64,000 nucleotides of DNA. It comes from an archaeon. Its GTDB lineage: Archaea > Micrarchaeota > Micrarchaeia > Anstonellales > Bilamarchaeaceae. Below, in pieces: positions 53,715 through 62,736 of this stretch; position 1 is the first letter of the stretch; each line of letters starts with the position of its first letter. A model generated the notes under the pieces. That model saw nothing but the letters and a program-made list of their open reading frames with translations. It was not told where the DNA came from and did not search any database. The position numbers and the translations under genes were made by a program. The stretch spans positions 1 through 64,000 of the forward strand of contig JAGVNI010000017.1 of the NCBI GenBank assembly GCA_020053355.1, written 5' to 3'.

Positions 53715-54080
53715 ATGAAAATGGATGGAGAGACAATCGGGCCAATGATTGGCGTGGCGTTCTTTGTGCTGTTTTTCGGATGCATGATAGTCTCGATGTT
53801 CGGGGACTTGATATTCCGCTTCGACTTCGCCCCGGCATCCGGAACCACGACTGGATATATCTCCTTCCAGGAAAAAAGCGGCATCTACGGCCTCGACATG
53901 GTCTGCTGGAGGGACACGGTCTACAGCGACTGCGAGGTTTTCGACCCCAAGGGGAATACATACGAGCCGGGAAGGTACCAGATGAGCTACGAGTGCTCAC
54001 GGTTCGTCTGGGCGTGGGAAGCGTCGAGCGAGTGCTGGATTGTGAACGCCACGAGAATCGGCGAGATTCCGGCGAACTAG
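53715..54080 (+). CDS. Small single-span membrane protein, unknown
   Basis: 121 residues. One hydrophobic helix (IGPMIGVAFFVLFFGCMIVS) followed by a beta-rich outer domain with four cysteines (DMVCWRDTVYSDCEVFDP, YECSRFVWAWEASSECWIV). TATA-like GATTTTTATCC lies about 30 nt before ATG. Family not recognised. It overlaps the next gene's end by four bases, tail to tail. Confidence 0.7.
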   Translation: MKMDGETIGPMIGVAFFVLFFGCMIVSMFGDLIFRFDFAPASGTTTGYISFQEKSGIYGLDMVCWRDTVYSDCEVFDPKGNTYEPGRYQMSYECSRFVWAWEASSECWIVNATRIGEIPAN

Positions 54081-54418
54081 AAGAGCCTGGCGAACAGCGA
54101 GCGGAGCCTTGCCCAGAATGTCTCCGGATTTGAACCGCAAGGCGCTCCAACTATTACCTTCTGGGTGATATCGGATGAATCCCGCCTCGCGAACCTTTGG
54201 GTAATCGCGTCCTCGTCCCACATGGAATGCGCCGGCTTAGGCGTAACGTCGGTCTCCCAGCACATGTCACCGGCCTTCGGATGGGGATTCCGGTCAGGCG
54301 CGGGCTTCGATTTTCCGAGCCGTGGCAGCGTCTCGCCGCCCACCCTTTTGAGGCACTCATCCGACAGCGGCTCCGGCGCAATCTTGATTGTCCGGATTGG
54401 GAGTTTTGGACCCCTCAT
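54077..54418 (-). CDS. Unknown short protein downstream of purH
   Basis: 113 residues. GAGGT lies eight bases before ATG, and the gene starts 11 bases after the purH stop, so it is likely co-transcribed. Pro/Lys/Arg-rich, with two lone Cys and a C-terminal amphipathic segment ([13 protein letters not shown]). Not recognised. Coding status rests on the ribosome site and position. Confidence 0.5.
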   Translation of the reverse strand: MRGPKLPIRTIKIAPEPLSDECLKRVGGETLPRLGKSKPAPDRNPHPKAGDMCWETDVTPKPAHSMWDEDAITQRFARRDSSDITQKVIVGAPCGSNPETFWARLRSLFARLF

Positions 54419-54429
54419 TGGATAATACC

Positions 54430-55980
54430 TCAGTGCCGGAAGTGCCGTATTCCGGTGAACACCATCGCTATCCCGTGCTCATTCGCGGCCTTGATGACAT
54501 CCTCGTCGCGGATTGAGCCCCCGGGCTGGATTATCGCGGTTATGCCCTGCTTCGCGGCATATTCTATGCCGTCCCGGAACGGGAAGAATGCGTCGCTCGC
54601 CATCACGCACCCGCGCACATCCCCGCCGTAATCGCGGGATATCATGGCCGCGAGCTTCTCGGCGTCGATGCGCTTCATCTGGCCCGCGCCGATTCCGACG
54701 ACGCGGTTCTCCCGCGCGAAGATGATGGCGTTCGATTTCACGTATTTCACGATTTTCCACGCGTAAAGCAGCGCCTTCATCTCTTTTTCGGTGGGCTTGC
54801 GGTTCGTGACGACCTTCGTATGCTCTAGCAATTTCACGTTAGCGTCCTGGACGAGAAGGCCGCCGAGTATCGAGCGGTATTTTCGGTAAGGCACGCGCTT
54901 CATGTTCACGCCGGGCGTTTCCATGACGCGCATGTTCTTCTTCGCCCGCAGGACGTCCAGGGCCTTGTCGTCGAAACCGGGCGCGATGATGATGTCCACG
55001 AAGCGGCTCGTGATTTCCCGGGCAAGCGGCTCGGTCACCCTGCGGTTCAGGGCCACCACGCCGCCGAATGAGGCCTCAGGGTCGACGGCTTTGGCTATCT
55101 TGAAGGCTTCTAGGATGTCCTCTGACGACGCCACGCCGCAGGGGTTGTTGTGCTTGACTATGACGCCGGTCGGCTCGTCGAATTCGCGTATGAGCTTGAA
55201 TGCGGCATTGCAGTCCAGGATGTTGTTATACGATAGCTCCTTGCCCTGCAGCTGCTTCGCGTCCAGGATGGAAGGGTTCCTTGACTGCTCGTCGCGGTAG
55301 ACTGTCGCGCGCTGGTGCGGGTTCTCCCCGTAGCGGAGCGTCTGCTTCATGCGGAATGTGAGGTTCAGGTATTCCGGGAACTCGTCCTGGTAGCCGAACG
55401 CCTTCCTGAAGAACTGCTCGATGAATACGTCGTAATGCGAAACGTGCTCCCATGTATCGAGGGCGAGCCGCTCCAGCATCTTATCCGAGAGCCACCCGCC
55501 CGACTTCTTCATTTCCTCGACAAGGTTGTGGTAGCGGGAAGGCCGGCAGACTACGGCGACATGGCGGTAGTTCTTCGCCGCGGCTCGCAGCAATGTCGGG
55601 CCGCCGATGTCGATGTTCTCGACGATTTCCTTCATCGGGGGGTTCTTGCGGACAGTGTCTTCGAACGGATAAAGGTTGACCACGACGAGGTCGATTAATT
55701 TGATGCCGTGCTTCTTCACTTCGCCCATGTGCTTCTTGTTGTTGCGGTCTGCGAGGATGGCGCCGTGGATTTTCGGGTGCAGCGTCTTCACGCGGCCGTC
55801 CATCATCTCGGGAGTGCCTGTGAAGTCGGAGACCTCTATGACCTTGATGCCTTCGGCGCTAAGGTGCTTGGCAGTGCCCCCGCTGGAAATGATTTCGACC
55901 CCGATTTCCTGGAGGAATCTGCAGAGTTCCACGACGCCGGATTTGTCATACACACTTACCAGTGCCCTACGGACTTTCAT
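54430..55980 (-). CDS. purH: Bifunctional AICAR transformylase / IMP cyclohydrolase
   Basis: 516 residues, the normal bacterial-type length. N-terminal IMP cyclohydrolase (MGS-like): [51 protein letters not shown]-terminal AICAR transformylase: [35 protein letters not shown] and [11 protein letters not shown] near the end, with the Lys-His pair in place. It does the last two steps of purine synthesis. Many archaea use PurP/PurO instead, so a bacterial-type PurH is of note. Confidence 0.97.
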   Translation of the reverse strand: MKVRRALVSVYDKSGVVELCRFLQEIGVEIISSGGTAKHLSAEGIKVIEVSDFTGTPEMMDGRVKTLHPKIHGAILADRNNKKHMGEVKKHGIKLIDLVVVNLYPFEDTVRKNPPMKEIVENIDIGGPTLLRAAAKNYRHVAVVCRPSRYHNLVEEMKKSGGWLSDKMLERLALDTWEHVSHYDVFIEQFFRKAFGYQDEFPEYLNLTFRMKQTLRYGENPHQRATVYRDEQSRNPSILDAKQLQGKELSYNNILDCNAAFKLIREFDEPTGVIVKHNNPCGVASSEDILEAFKIAKAVDPEASFGGVVALNRRVTEPLAREITSRFVDIIIAPGFDDKALDVLRAKKNMRVMETPGVNMKRVPYRKYRSILGGLLVQDANVKLLEHTKVVTNRKPTEKEMKALLYAWKIVKYVKSNAIIFARENRVVGIGAGQMKRIDAEKLAAMISRDYGGDVRGCVMASDAFFPFRDGIEYAAKQGITAIIQPGGSIRDEDVIKAANEHGIAMVFTGIRHFRH

Positions 55981-56082
55981 GAAGATGCCTCCACCTGAAA
56001 CTACCGCGTGTTATAACTTTAGAACCAGTTAATAGATATACGCTGGCGGATTAAAAAGGTTATCCCAATCAGAAAAAAGCAT

Positions 56083-56643
56083 ATGAAAATCGTGTATCCG
56101 GAAATCGGGATATGCGGGCTTTCCTGCAGGCTTTGCCCGAATTATCATATGGACACGAAAAGCCGGTGCCTGGGATGCAAAAGCGAGGGCAGGATGATCG
56201 CCGGCTGCCCGTTCATCACATGCGCGATAAAGAGAAAAGGGGTCGAATTCTGCTGGGACTGCGAGGAAAGCAGGACTTGCGAAAAATGGAAGAGGCACCG
56301 GGAAGCCGGAAAAATATGCGATTCGTTCAAGTGCTACCAGTTGCTCGAGGATGACATCGCCTTCATCCAGAAAAATGGGGTGGCTGAATTTGAGAAGGTG
56401 CAAAAAGCGAGAGAGCAGTTGCTAAGAGAGATGCTGCGGGAATTCAATGAAGGGCGCTCGAAAAGCTATTATTGCATCGCATCAACAGTCCTTGGGATGG
56501 GGGAATTGAAGGCTGCCCTTGCCAAGGCGAAAAAAAGCCCTGGGGGGGTTGGAATCAAAGAGAAAGCCAGGCTGCTCCATTCTATTCTGGACGAAATCGC
56601 CAAAGAGAAAAAATATTGCCTGAAGTTGAGAAAAACCAGGTGA
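56083..56643 (+). CDS. DUF3795-like cysteine-rich protein
   Basis: 186 residues. The N-terminal metal-binding part carries GICGLSCRLCPNYHMDTKSR, CLGCKSEGRMIAGCPFITCA and FCWDCEESRTCEKWKRH, the CGLxCxxCP...CxGC...C...C pattern of DUF3795. The rest is helical and Lys-rich. Function of the family is unknown; Zn or Fe-S binding is likely. It faces the PHP gene tail to tail. Confidence 0.85.
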   Translation: MKIVYPEIGICGLSCRLCPNYHMDTKSRCLGCKSEGRMIAGCPFITCAIKRKGVEFCWDCEESRTCEKWKRHREAGKICDSFKCYQLLEDDIAFIQKNGVAEFEKVQKAREQLLREMLREFNEGRSKSYYCIASTVLGMGELKAALAKAKKSPGGVGIKEKARLLHSILDEIAKEKKYCLKLRKTR

Positions 56644-56646
56644 TGC

Positions 56647-57513
56647 CTACTTTTCAGAACGCCCCAGTGCGGCTTTTATCTTTCCGAGGACTCCGTCAGG
56701 AGCCCCGAATTCGCCCAAATGCTGATGCCCCCGTTTCCCCTTCCCGTGGAAATCCGAGCCCCCGGATTCGAGGAGGCCGCATTTGCCTGCCAGGGCAGAC
56801 GCCTTCCCTTTCAACGCATCATTTTCATCGTAAGTGATGGGCACGCCGGGGCGGTTGGCGACATAATCATAATAGACCTCGATTCCGTTGCCGCCGAGCT
56901 TTTTGAAGTCCTTGGCCAGCTTTTCGGAATCATACGGATAGATGAAGGGGTGGCAGAGGAAACTGAGCCCGCCCGCCGAATGGATCAAATCGATGGCCTC
57001 GCCCAGGCCGAACCCGGACTCCCTGCCGATGCACGCCGGCCGGCCCCGTGCCAAGAGCTTGTTGAAGGCGTCGGCCATCTTCGGGAATTCTGCGGGGTAC
57101 TTCTCCATGAGGACCATCGCGATATGCGGCCTTCCGACGACGCCCTGGGACTTGGCCTTGACCTCTTCGTAAGTGATAGAATAGCCCAGTTCGTTCAGCT
57201 TCGCGACCGTCGCTTTCTTCTGCTCCTCGCGGCCAAGCGAATTGAGTTTCGAGTTGAGGGCGGCGTGCTCAGGGTTGATGTACAGGCCGATAATATGGAT
57301 ATCCTCGTAGCCGAGGGTATGGTCGAAGACGGACAGCTCGATTCCGGGTATGACTTCCAAGGGCTCATGCCCGGTGATTTTTCTCGCGCTCTGCACGTTG
57401 TCATGGTCGGTCACGGCGAGCGCTTTCAGGCCGGCCCGCTCCGCTTCTGCCACAAGCTCCTCGAAACCAAGCGAGCCGTCGGAAGCGGTGGTATGGGCGT
57501 GGAGGTCTATCAC
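56647..57513 (-). CDS. PHP-domain phosphoesterase (YciV/TrpH-like)
   Basis: 288 residues. PHP metal ligands: IDLHAHTTASDGS, VTDHDNV, VIPGIELSV, IIGLYINPE, GGLSFLCHPFIYP and GGSDFHGKG. This matches the nucleoside 3',5'-bisphosphatase/RNase AM family, which removes phosphates from pAp or nucleotides from RNA 5' ends. Diverges from the P-type ATPase gene. Confidence 0.9.
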   Translation of the reverse strand: MIDLHAHTTASDGSLGFEELVAEAERAGLKALAVTDHDNVQSARKITGHEPLEVIPGIELSVFDHTLGYEDIHIIGLYINPEHAALNSKLNSLGREEQKKATVAKLNELGYSITYEEVKAKSQGVVGRPHIAMVLMEKYPAEFPKMADAFNKLLARGRPACIGRESGFGLGEAIDLIHSAGGLSFLCHPFIYPYDSEKLAKDFKKLGGNGIEVYYDYVANRPGVPITYDENDALKGKASALAGKCGLLESGGSDFHGKGKRGHQHLGEFGAPDGVLGKIKAALGRSEK

Positions 57514-57563
57514 GAATGGCTTTCCCCCGCAACGTAATTTAACCTATACGGCGAGTGTATCGC

Positions 57564-60140
57564 ATGGAGCGGTACTGGCGGATGACTGCGAACGAGGCTG
57601 TCGCGTCCCTTGGCGGGGGAGTGGCGGGCCTTTCGTCAAAGGAAGCCAGGGCGCGGTTGGAGAAATACGGGCTAAACGAGATTGAGAAGGCTGACCGGAA
57701 GACGCCGCTCCGGATTTTCATCTCCCAGTTCCAGAATCCGCTGATATACATCCTTATCGCAGCCACGGCAATCGCTGCGGTCATGGGCGATGTGACTGAG
57801 GCGGCCATCATCCTCGCCATCCTCATCGTGAACGCGGTACTGGGCTTTATCCAGGAATACCGCTCCGAAAAAGCCCTGGAAGAGCTCCGAAAATACGTCT
57901 CCTTGATTGGCCACGTGATTCGCGACGGCGAGACGCTGGAAATCAAGGTGAGCGAACTGGTGCCGGGGGACATAATACTGGTCTCAATCGGGGATATCGT
58001 CCCGGCGGATGCCCGCATCATCGAAGCCCACAGCCTTGAGACGAACGAGTCCGTCCTTACCGGCGAATCGAACCCAGTCGAGAAAAACACCGATGTTGTC
58101 GGGATAGACGAGCCGGCGCCGCACGAGCTTTCGAACACGCTTTTCATGGGTTCGGTCGTTACCTCAGGCTCAGCCAAGGCGGTCGTCATCGGGACCGCGC
58201 GTGAGACTTTTCTTGGAAAAAGCGCGAAGGCCCTCAAAGAGGCAGAGGATAGCACGGATTTCGAGAAAAGCATACGCTCATTCGGCGCGATGCTTGTGCG
58301 CGTCGTGCTGATAATGACCGCATTCGTGTTCATCGTGAACGGTTTCCTCGGCCATGGGCTCCTCGAAGCCCTGCTTTTCGCCCTCGCCATAGCAGTCGGC
58401 ATAACCCCGGAGCTGCTCCCGGTCATCATTACGATAGGATTGTCGCGGGGCGCGATGCGGCTGGTCCAGAAGCATGTCGTAGTCAAGCGCCTCCAGGCGA
58501 TTGAGGATTTGGGCAATATAGACATCCTCTGCGCTGACAAGACAGGCACGCTTACCGAGAACATGGTGACGCTGATACGATATCTCAATCCGCAGGGGGA
58601 GGAGGACGAGCGCATCCTGGCTTACTCGCTCCTGTGCAATTCAGCCGTGATACAGCACGGGCATGTGCGCGGCAACACGATAGATTCCGCGATATGGACA
58701 TACGCATTGACGAAATTCGACGTCGCGAAGACGAAGGCATATGCGAAAATCGACGAGGTCCCGTTCGATTACACGCGGAAGCGCATGAGCGTCGTCGTGA
58801 TGGGCGCCGAGGGGCGGATAATAATAACCAAGGGCGCCCCGGAGACGGTTTTCCCAGCCTGCTCAAAGGTCCTCGAGAAAGGGACCGAGATATCCATTTC
58901 GACGCGCATAAAGAAGCTCATATCTATGGCCGAAGGGTTCGGTTCGGACGGATACCGTGTCGTGGCTGTGGCATACAGGAAGGTGACGTTGAAGAAGGAG
59001 TATTCGGTGAAAGATGAGGAAGGCCTGATATTCCTCGGATTCCTCATCCTGATGGACCCGCCGAAAAAGGACACGACGCCGGCCCTGGAGCGGTTCCGGA
59101 AGCTGGGGGTCGAGATTTACGTCCTGACCGGGGACGGGCCGCTGGTGACCGAGAAGGTCTGCAAACAGGTCGGAGTCCTGAATAAATCCGGGCTAATCCT
59201 CCAGGGCAAGGACATCGCGCGCATGGAACGCGATGAGCTGAAGGCGGCAGTAGAGACGCACAACATATTCGCGCGCGTGACGCCAAATGACAAGATTGCG
59301 ATTGTTTCGGCGCTCCGCGCGAACGGGCACATCGTGGGGTTCATAGGAGACGGCGTGAACGACGCGCCAGCCCTCAAGGCCGCGGATGTCGGCATATCGG
59401 TCAACAACGGAACGGACATCGCCAAGGAAGCGGCTGATGTCGTCCTTATGCGCAAGAACCTGAACGCGGTCGCGAACGGCATATCCGAAGGGCGGAGGAC
59501 TTTCGCGAACATCATCAAATACATCGATTCCACGATAAGCGCGAATTTCGGCAACATGTTCACGCTCACGATTGCCTCCCTGTTCCTGCCGTTCATACCG
59601 CTTCTCCCTTCCCAGATACTGCTGAACAACCTGGTCTCGGATGTCCCGATGCTCACGATTTCAACCGACAACGTGGACAAGGACGAATTGAAAAAGCCCC
59701 GCAGGTGGGATGTCGGGCGAATCACCAGGTTCATGGTGTTTTTCGGGCTGATTAGCTCGGTTTTTGACATCCTGACGATGGTATTGGTTTTCTTCTACTT
59801 CGGCGCCGATGCGCCGCTGTTCCGGACGGTCTGGTTCCTTGAATCCGTCCTATCCGAGATATTCGTCGTGTTCTCGGTGAGGACAGCCAAGCCGCTTTAC
59901 CGCTCGCTGCCGAGCATGCTGCTGATAAACACATCGATACTGGCAACCATTGCCGCAATCGGCGTGATATACACCCCCTTGGCGCCGTATTTCGAATTCG
60001 CCCCGCTAAGTGCGGAAATCGTCATGATTGTGCTTGTGATTGTAGCACTGTACGTGGGCGTTGTCGAGGTCGCGAAGGGGGTTTTCCTCATGGCAGAGGC
60101 GCGGAGGAAGCCTGCTGCGGGCGTGGCGGCGAAATCCTGA
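57564..60140 (+). CDS. P-type ATPase, Mg2+ transporter (P3B, MgtA-like)
   Basis: 858 residues from ATG 57564, with AATTTAACC about 25 nt upstream (leaderless); GTG 57555 is in frame. Cation-ATPase N-domain (LSSKEARARLEKYGLNEI), A-domain VLTGES, phosphorylation site CADKTGTLTEN, KGAPE in the nucleotide domain and GFIGDGVNDAPALKAADVGI. Helix 4 reads AVGITPELLPVIITIGLSRG, the PELLP form typical of MgtA/MgtB rather than the PEGLP of Ca2+ pumps. So Mg2+ uptake is the best guess. Ten membrane helices are present. Confidence 0.92.
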   Translation: MERYWRMTANEAVASLGGGVAGLSSKEARARLEKYGLNEIEKADRKTPLRIFISQFQNPLIYILIAATAIAAVMGDVTEAAIILAILIVNAVLGFIQEYRSEKALEELRKYVSLIGHVIRDGETLEIKVSELVPGDIILVSIGDIVPADARIIEAHSLETNESVLTGESNPVEKNTDVVGIDEPAPHELSNTLFMGSVVTSGSAKAVVIGTARETFLGKSAKALKEAEDSTDFEKSIRSFGAMLVRVVLIMTAFVFIVNGFLGHGLLEALLFALAIAVGITPELLPVIITIGLSRGAMRLVQKHVVVKRLQAIEDLGNIDILCADKTGTLTENMVTLIRYLNPQGEEDERILAYSLLCNSAVIQHGHVRGNTIDSAIWTYALTKFDVAKTKAYAKIDEVPFDYTRKRMSVVVMGAEGRIIITKGAPETVFPACSKVLEKGTEISISTRIKKLISMAEGFGSDGYRVVAVAYRKVTLKKEYSVKDEEGLIFLGFLILMDPPKKDTTPALERFRKLGVEIYVLTGDGPLVTEKVCKQVGVLNKSGLILQGKDIARMERDELKAAVETHNIFARVTPNDKIAIVSALRANGHIVGFIGDGVNDAPALKAADVGISVNNGTDIAKEAADVVLMRKNLNAVANGISEGRRTFANIIKYIDSTISANFGNMFTLTIASLFLPFIPLLPSQILLNNLVSDVPMLTISTDNVDKDELKKPRRWDVGRITRFMVFFGLISSVFDILTMVLVFFYFGADAPLFRTVWFLESVLSEIFVVFSVRTAKPLYRSLPSMLLINTSILATIAAIGVIYTPLAPYFEFAPLSAEIVMIVLVIVALYVGVVEVAKGVFLMAEARRKPAAGVAAKS

Positions 60141-60205
60141 ATGCGCGCATTCCGCGAACGAATGTTTTATAAAAAGTAGCGAGACTTATGGTAGCCTCAT
60201 TATCA

Positions 60206-60331
60206 GCCTTGATAGTGTAGTGGTCCAGCATACGAGACTGTCATTGCGCTTTTTAGGAAAAAGCGCCCAAAAACTGGGATGCTAGGCGCAACGGAACTCT
60301 CGCGACCCGGGTTCGAATCCCGGTCAAGGCG
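60206..60331 (+). tRNA. tRNA-Asp (GUC) with intron
   Basis: Acceptor GCCTTGA (60206-60212) pairs with TCAAGGC (60324-60330), discriminator G. D arm GTG...CAT, anticodon stem CGAGA/TCTCG, anticodon GTC at 60240-60242, T arm CCGGG-TTCGAAT-CCCGG. A 53-nt intron (about 60244-60296) lies after position 37 and contains a strong hairpin GCGCTTTTT...AAAAAGCGC. TATA GTTTTATAAAAAG (60163-60175) lies about 30 nt upstream. CCA is not encoded. Confidence 0.94.
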
Positions 60332-60380
60332 AATTTTCATCATTTTTTCTCATTCAACCTCAGTTTACCTCATGAGAATT

Positions 60381-60474
60381 CGCCTGTTTTGGCCGAAGGC
60401 CAAAGACAAGGCGTTTTTGTTCACTAGCCCCACCTGCGGGTTCGGCGTGAACAACTTCACGGATAAAAACGCCT
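60381..60474 (+). other. Structured non-coding region with alternative pairings
   Basis: TTTGGCC-GAA-GGCCAAA (60388-60404) is flanked by CGCCT/AGGCG (60381-60385, 60409-60413) and TTTTT, a terminator-like hairpin. AGGCGTTTTT (60409-60418) also pairs perfectly with AAAAACGCCT (60465-60474), enclosing GTTCAC/GTGAAC (60419-60424, 60447-60452) and GCC/GGC. GTGAA-CAAC-TTCAC (60447-60460) competes with that stem. The 280-base gap from tRNA-Asp to the next gene holds only this and that gene's leader. Candidate small RNA or cis-regulator; no known family recognised. Confidence 0.4.
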
Positions 60475-60610
60475 GCCTTGAACGGAACGCCGGTTTTAGA
60501 TAATACCTTTTTCCCAACGCTATCTCTTAATGCAGAAAAAGCGATTTGGAGTAAAATTAATAATAGGGGGTAGATATCATAATAACCAGGAATGCTAAGG
60601 GGTGCAACTA

Positions 60611-61006
60611 ATGGTCGTACGGCAAAAAGAATTGGAAGGTTCGAAAGGCCATGTCTTCACTGGAATCTACACCGAATCCGAGCGAAGGGTCGACCGTGCG
60701 CTCACTACCCTGCTCCAGAATGCCGGATATTCCAGAAGAGAAGCCGAATACCTCGTTTTCACATCGCATGATTTGGCGACGTTATCCAGAGATTCTCAAA
60801 GTTCCGCCGACCCGCAAACATTTAGGCATAACGCCACGGCAATCAGCGCCTTCAGGGAGAAATTCCTGCAACCTGGAACGTTCGGAGAATACCGCCAGGA
60901 GCTTCTTAACAACCTTGATGGGGAGATGGAACGATTGCGGCATTCGTTACTGCCACCGCATGAAACATGGCCACTAAGGGCTGTGCCTAGGCGTACGGAC
61001 AGGTAA
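60611..61006 (+). CDS. Unknown protein, 131 residues
   Basis: Starts at ATG 60611, three codons after an in-frame GTG. TATA-like AAATTAATAATAGG lies about 55 nt upstream. Mostly helical: GIYTESERRVDRALTTLLQN, AGYSRREAEYLVFTSHDLAT, ISAFREKFLQPGTFGEYRQE, LLNNLDGEMERLRHSLLPPH. No motif recognised. Confidence 0.62.
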   Translation: MVVRQKELEGSKGHVFTGIYTESERRVDRALTTLLQNAGYSRREAEYLVFTSHDLATLSRDSQSSADPQTFRHNATAISAFREKFLQPGTFGEYRQELLNNLDGEMERLRHSLLPPHETWPLRAVPRRTDR

Positions 61007-61052
61007 GCGGGACTGCAAGAACAAAAAGGTAATTCCAAAAAAGTTAGTACTT

Positions 61053-61868
61053 CTAAAAACCGAGCGCGATTTTAAGCTGTTGCCTGACATCGCCGTCCTC
61101 GTGGATGGTGGCGTCGTATAGATGGAATGCCCCAGTCAGCTTCTCCAGCGTGTTCTTTTCCCTCGGAACAAGCAGCACGCCCCTTGCGCATGAGAGCATC
61201 TCAAACGCATCGAGAAGGTCGTTGGTCAAAACCGCAGTCCTCGCCGAAACAAGTGTGCGCCCGGACTCCGCCAATATGCGCGAGGCCGCAGTCATCTTGG
61301 TCACAACCTCGGTGCCCAGGTAGATGCCGTCGAACACGCCTATCATCCTTGAGAACCCTGCAAACGTGCCGTTCATCGGCCGCTCTATGCTCCCGACGCC
61401 GAAACCGAATCCGTAGCGGGTGGCGAGCCATCGGGCTGCCGCATCGGACGAGCGCGTGGCGAGGACAATCGTGATTCCATGGCGGGCCGATAACGCCTGA
61501 ATCGATTCAATCAGGTCCAGCCTAAGGCCATTGTCCCGTTCCTGCCCTTCCATGAGGCTGACCCAGTCCGAGTGCCGGAACCCCCGATTGTAGAGTACGC
61601 CGAAGACCTCGCCGTTTATCGACTCGAGCGGAATCCTGCCGAGGATGGCTTTCCGTATTATGGAGTGGAAAATCTTCCCGGCCTCCGCCTTTCCGCAGAG
61701 CGCCTCAAGTGCCAGTTTCGGCGAGTCCTCGAGGGTTATTGTGCGGTCCACATCCACGATTAGGGTTTCGATTTGAGGCGGCGCGACGAAGCGGGCAGCC
61801 GTGCGCCTTCCAGCGAAGCGGGCGCTTGACATAACAGCTGAGAGGACGGGATTTCCGGTTGTCTTCAT
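61053..61868 (-). CDS. HAD-superfamily phosphatase-like protein
   Basis: 271 residues. A basic 30-residue extension is followed by motif I LIVDVDRTITLED (DxDxT), motif II in TIVLATRSSDAAARWLATRY (Thr), a Lys in VTKMTAASRILAESG and motif III-like AVLTNDLLDAFEMLSCARG. It fits HAD phosphoserine-phosphatase-like enzymes, although the third motif lacks the usual GDxxxD and has TNDLLD. Substrate unknown. It follows the 61874 gene by five bases. Confidence 0.75.
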   Translation of the reverse strand: MKTTGNPVLSAVMSSARFAGRRTAARFVAPPQIETLIVDVDRTITLEDSPKLALEALCGKAEAGKIFHSIIRKAILGRIPLESINGEVFGVLYNRGFRHSDWVSLMEGQERDNGLRLDLIESIQALSARHGITIVLATRSSDAAARWLATRYGFGFGVGSIERPMNGTFAGFSRMIGVFDGIYLGTEVVTKMTAASRILAESGRTLVSARTAVLTNDLLDAFEMLSCARGVLLVPREKNTLEKLTGAFHLYDATIHEDGDVRQQLKIALGF

Positions 61869-61873
61869 AACAA

Positions 61874-62281
61874 TCAGCTTATCCTGGAATAGAGTTTCTT
61901 CTGGCCAAGCTTATCCCCAGCGCAGATGCAGGCTTCGGATTCGGTCACTTCGATAAAAACGCGCATCTTGCCAGACTGCACCATGGCGCGCATGGCGACC
62001 GGGAAAGGGATGTGCGAGAACATGGGCCCGTATTCCACGAGAAAGCGGCCTCTTTCATGCACGCCGATTCGCTGGCCGTTCGCGGATATGTTGCCGGATG
62101 CGTCGATGGAAAGCGTGCCCCTCGCCGATTCCGGAAGCACGGAACGCATGCGCTCCACAAGCATCGCCGACATTCCCCCGGGACGGACCATCACGCCCTC
62201 GGCAGCAGGCGCACGAGCGGCTGTTGCAGGCCTGGCGCTTCCCGGGACTGGGGGCGGTTTCTGGCGTGGTCCGTGTTCCAT
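61874..62281 (-). CDS. Unknown protein, 135 residues, paired with HAD gene
   Basis: A disordered Pro/Ala/Arg-rich N-terminus (about 1-35) is followed by a small domain (LVERMRSVLPESARGTLSID, GVHERGRFLVEYGPMFSHIP, MVQSGKMRVFIEVTESEACI). Two Cys (ACICAG) lie near the end. TATA TTTATAAATACACC is about 28 nt upstream, with a palindrome between TATA and ATG. Not recognised; co-transcribed with the HAD-like gene. Confidence 0.65.
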   Translation of the reverse strand: MEHGPRQKPPPVPGSARPATAARAPAAEGVMVRPGGMSAMLVERMRSVLPESARGTLSIDASGNISANGQRIGVHERGRFLVEYGPMFSHIPFPVAMRAMVQSGKMRVFIEVTESEACICAGDKLGQKKLYSRIS

Positions 62282-62285
62282 GTTA

Positions 62286-62298
62286 TAACCAATGGTTA
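62286..62298. promoter_or_regulatory. Palindromic operator candidate before the 62281 gene
   Basis: TAACCA-A-TGGTTA, a perfect 13-bp palindrome, lies between the TATA box (62304-62313) and the start codon of the minus-strand gene, where a bound repressor would block transcription. Confidence 0.5.
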
Positions 62299-62403
62299 GG
62301 TGTATTTATAAATAATCACCCGAAAACGCGGCACTGCCAAGGTTTTTAAACAGTTTTATACATTATATATAACAGAGAAAGGCGAGGGTGGAGGGGTAAG
62401 GCT

Positions 62404-62685
62404 ATGAGCGGTGTTCTCGATCGTCTGCTTGGGAATAAGAATCAAGGCCATGCCAAATCGTACTTCATCGGATTGGAAAGGGGCAGGCTCTGGGCCGAAG
62501 ACCGCGCGGACTACTTCGAATTGAGGGAATGGAGCGAGATGCAGGCCCACGAATTCGACGACCTCGTCCTGCCGCACGACGAATCCAGGCATTTCCACAT
62601 CATCCGAGCCGAGACTCCTGTCGAATGGGAAGCGTACCTAAAGGGCTGGATAGACGGCGTGAAGGAAATCCGGGAGAAATTCTGA
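62404..62685 (+). CDS. 93-residue tandem paralog A, unknown family
   Basis: Shares with the next gene the core SYxxGLERGRxWAEDxADYF, here YFIGLERGRLWAEDRADYFE, then REWSEMQAHEFDDLVLPHDE, RHFHII and the end AYLKGWIDGVKEIREKF. About half of the residues match paralog B over the same length. Own TATA (CATTATATATAACAG) about 35 nt before ATG and GGAGGGG eight bases before it. Acidic/aromatic, no Cys or membrane helix. Not recognised. Confidence 0.82.
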   Translation: MSGVLDRLLGNKNQGHAKSYFIGLERGRLWAEDRADYFELREWSEMQAHEFDDLVLPHDESRHFHIIRAETPVEWEAYLKGWIDGVKEIREKF

Positions 62686-62736
62686 TTTTTCGCAATCTTT
62701 ATAAATAAAAAACGCGCAATAACGAATCGAGCTTCT

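Noticed and set aside
60373-60503. 43-codon open frame (MRIRLFWPKAKDKAF...) downstream of tRNA-Asp
   Set aside because: Overlaps strong self-complementary structure, has no ribosome site and no family; structured RNA explains it better, though it cannot be fully excluded.
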